NCBI GenBank assembly: GCA_001664005.1
Contig: CP016093.1
Span: forward strand, 1,557,001 to 1,621,000
Direction of reading: 5' to 3'
Source of the DNA: Rhizobiales bacterium NRL2
GTDB taxonomy: Bacteria > Pseudomonadota > Alphaproteobacteria > Minwuiales > Minwuiaceae
DNA: 64,000 nt
The position numbers and the translations under genes are program-made. Every line of letters starts with the position of its first letter. The stretch's first letter is position 1. Positions 62,657-64,000 of the stretch are shown one piece after another. The notes under the pieces are model-generated. The model was given only the letters and a program-made list of their open reading frames with translations. It did not search any database and was not told the origin of the DNA.

Positions 62657-63760
62657 CTACTGGATCGGCAGGTCGTAGAGTTCCCGCACGTTGTCGCGCA
62701 GGATGCGTTGCTTTTCGTGATCGGACAGATTGACGGTCTGCTCCGCCAGTATCTCCTGCGACCAGGGCCAGGTGGCGTCCGAATGGGGGAAGTCGTTGGC
62801 CCACATCAGGCGGTCGACGTTCAGCAGATCCTTCATCTGGAAGGCCGACCAGTCGTCCTGGAACGTCAGGTAGATGTGCTCCAGGAAATACTCGGACGGC
62901 AGGCGCTGCAGCTCGTCGCACTTCATCCAGTAGCGGTGGCGCTTGTAGGCGTGGTCGGCGCGGTACATCCAGTGGGGCGCCCAGCCGGCATCGGCTTCGA
63001 CGCAGACGATCTTCAGGTCCGGATGCCGGTCGAAGACGCCGCCGAAGATGAAGGTGCCCAGAATGTCCTGGTTGCCGCGGATGATCGACTGGAATGAGTT
63101 GATCCGTGGCCCCCGCGTGCGGCCGGCGGCGGCGTTGCTCGACGTCAGGATGTGGAACGACAGCGGCATCTTCAGGTCGACCGCGGCCTCGTAGAACGGG
63201 TCGTAGATGGGGTCGTCATAATCGGCGACCGCCGGCTCGCCCGGCATCATGATGCCGCGGAAGCCGCGCCCCTTCAGGTCCCTCAGGTCGGCGATGCCTT
63301 CGTCCACGGTGCGCATCGCGATCTGCGGCATGCCGAACAGCCGGCCGGGGGCGAAGTCGCAATACTCCTGCAGCCAGATGTTGTAGGCGTCGAAGCAGGC
63401 CTTCTTGTAGTCGAAGTCGGGGTGATTGCAGAGCATCATGCCGACCGAAGGGTAGATGATCTCGCCGTAGACCCCGTCGCGGTCCTGGTCGGCCAGCCGC
63501 GCCTTGGGATCGTACCCACCCGGATGCAGGTCGCCGTAGTTCTGGGTGTTGAAGTTGAGATCCTTCGGATCCCGCCCCGCGGCGGCCACGAGCCCCATCG
63601 GGATCGGCTTGTCGAAGCCGGGAATGACGAAGACCTCGCCGAACTTCGGATCCTTGACGATATGCGGCGCCTTGTCCCGCCAGGCCTTGTCGATGCGCGC
63701 GGAATAGCAGTCCGGCGGCTCGGTGATGTGAGAATCGGCGGAAATCGGCGTGATGCTCAT
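62657..63760 (-). CDS. Amidohydrolase-2 family protein
   Basis: This 367-residue TIM-barrel protein of the ACMSD/amidohydrolase_2 type has the metal-binding start ISADSHITEPPDCY (D-x-H in place of the usual H-x-H), LSFHILTSSNAAA, and the catalytic Asp in LMWANDFPHSDATWPWS. Members decarboxylate or hydrolyse ring or amide substrates. It is 10 bases upstream of the D-aminoacylase gene in the same operon. The substrate is unknown. Confidence 0.87.
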   Translation of the reverse strand: MSITPISADSHITEPPDCYSARIDKAWRDKAPHIVKDPKFGEVFVIPGFDKPIPMGLVAAAGRDPKDLNFNTQNYGDLHPGGYDPKARLADQDRDGVYGEIIYPSVGMMLCNHPDFDYKKACFDAYNIWLQEYCDFAPGRLFGMPQIAMRTVDEGIADLRDLKGRGFRGIMMPGEPAVADYDDPIYDPFYEAAVDLKMPLSFHILTSSNAAAGRTRGPRINSFQSIIRGNQDILGTFIFGGVFDRHPDLKIVCVEADAGWAPHWMYRADHAYKRHRYWMKCDELQRLPSEYFLEHIYLTFQDDWSAFQMKDLLNVDRLMWANDFPHSDATWPWSQEILAEQTVNLSDHEKQRILRDNVRELYDLPIQ

Positions 63761-63883
63761 GGCGCAGTCCTCCCCTTGGATCGCATATTCTTCTTTTGGG
63801 GCATCCTAGGGGCCGCGTGGGGAGGTGTCAGCACGCTTTGGCACATGCCGCCCCGTCCGTTGACGCAGGGGGCCGACGCGGCG

Positions 63884-64000
63884 TCAGGCGACCGCGGCGC
63901 GGGCGACGTGATCGGGGATGCGGACGACGACCGTGGTGCCTTCGCCGAGGGTGCTGTCGATCTCCAGGCTGCCGCCATGCAGTTCCGCGAAGCGGCGCGC
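63884..64000 (-). CDS. Sensor histidine kinase, last 38 residues (start outside window)
   Basis: The minus-strand frame open to the window edge ends RRFAELHGGSLEIDSTLGEG followed by TTVVVRIP, which is the G2 box and final strand of a HATPase_c domain. The rest of the gene lies beyond base 64000. Domain order and signal are unknown. Confidence 0.8.
   Translation of the reverse strand, partial: ARRFAELHGGSLEIDSTLGEGTTVVVRIPDHVARAAVA

Overview
The window is a dense, GC-rich stretch of an alphaproteobacterial chromosome. The evidence is the DivK/PleD pair, CarD, the scpAB-tatABC-serS-surE-pcm housekeeping block, DUF1150 next to Hsp20, DUF3572, PhaR, and TTAA-N7-TTAA (CtrA-type) sites. A Rhodospirillales-like or related marine/soil lineage fits best, but no species can be named from the sequence alone. 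I see no rRNA, tRNA, CRISPR array, insertion sequence, integrase or phage gene, so the region looks like stable core chromosome with catabolic operons set into it.

Layout. 1-6100: end of a glycosyltransferase, a class II aldolase, a small DUF4031-like protein, and a minus-strand group (DinB with a zinc knuckle, ROK sugar kinase, HAD hydrolase, beta-lactamase-fold hydrolase, DUF3572). 6100-7840: divK-pleD cell-cycle/c-di-GMP operon. 7900-10000, minus strand: carD, fdxA, a TerB-like gene and erpA. 10149-22680, plus strand: the long housekeeping run argS, SPOR protein, nagZ, scpA, scpB, orphan ABC ATPase, tatA, tatB, tatC, serS, surE, pcm, NlpD-like lipoprotein, GNAT and a small membrane protein. 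22674-24883, minus: DUF815 ATPase and aroA. 25073-25754: hsp20-DUF1150 behind a sigma32-like promoter and a ROSE-like RNA thermometer candidate.

26431-34800 holds catabolism: a GcvT-type FAD dehydrogenase (dimethylglycine/sarcosine type) with an MttB-family methyltransferase, then a carboxylase beta subunit with a PECR-like reductase, a divergent enoyl-CoA hydratase and a GST. 34916-38404 encodes a three-gene signalling module (STAS protein, metallo-beta-lactamase-fold hydrolase, CHASE2-PP2C phosphatase). 38473-46231 has a quinone-type reductase, an aldehyde dehydrogenase, a 2OG-Fe(II) oxygenase and the polyhydroxyalkanoate locus phaB-phaA-phaC with divergent phaR and TGC-rich palindromes that look like PhaR operators. 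46349-53695: class I fumarase, a GltB-like FMN protein, a GcvA-like regulator, DUF1127, trmFO and an AEC transporter. 53685-56915: a large FlaEY-like flagellar protein divergent from a FliL-like gene, with a perfect CtrA box between them. 56917-58552: Co-type nitrile hydratase operon. 58677-64000: a phosphatidylserine-decarboxylase-like protein that has lost its active site, a second carboxylase beta subunit with two amidohydrolases, and the last codons of a histidine kinase.

The points most worth a second look are the hsp20 leader, the STAS/MBL/CHASE2-PP2C module, the decarboxylase-like pseudoenzyme, the flagellin-like protein with an inserted beta-propeller, the PhaR sites, and paired palindromic repeats present in several intergenic gaps.
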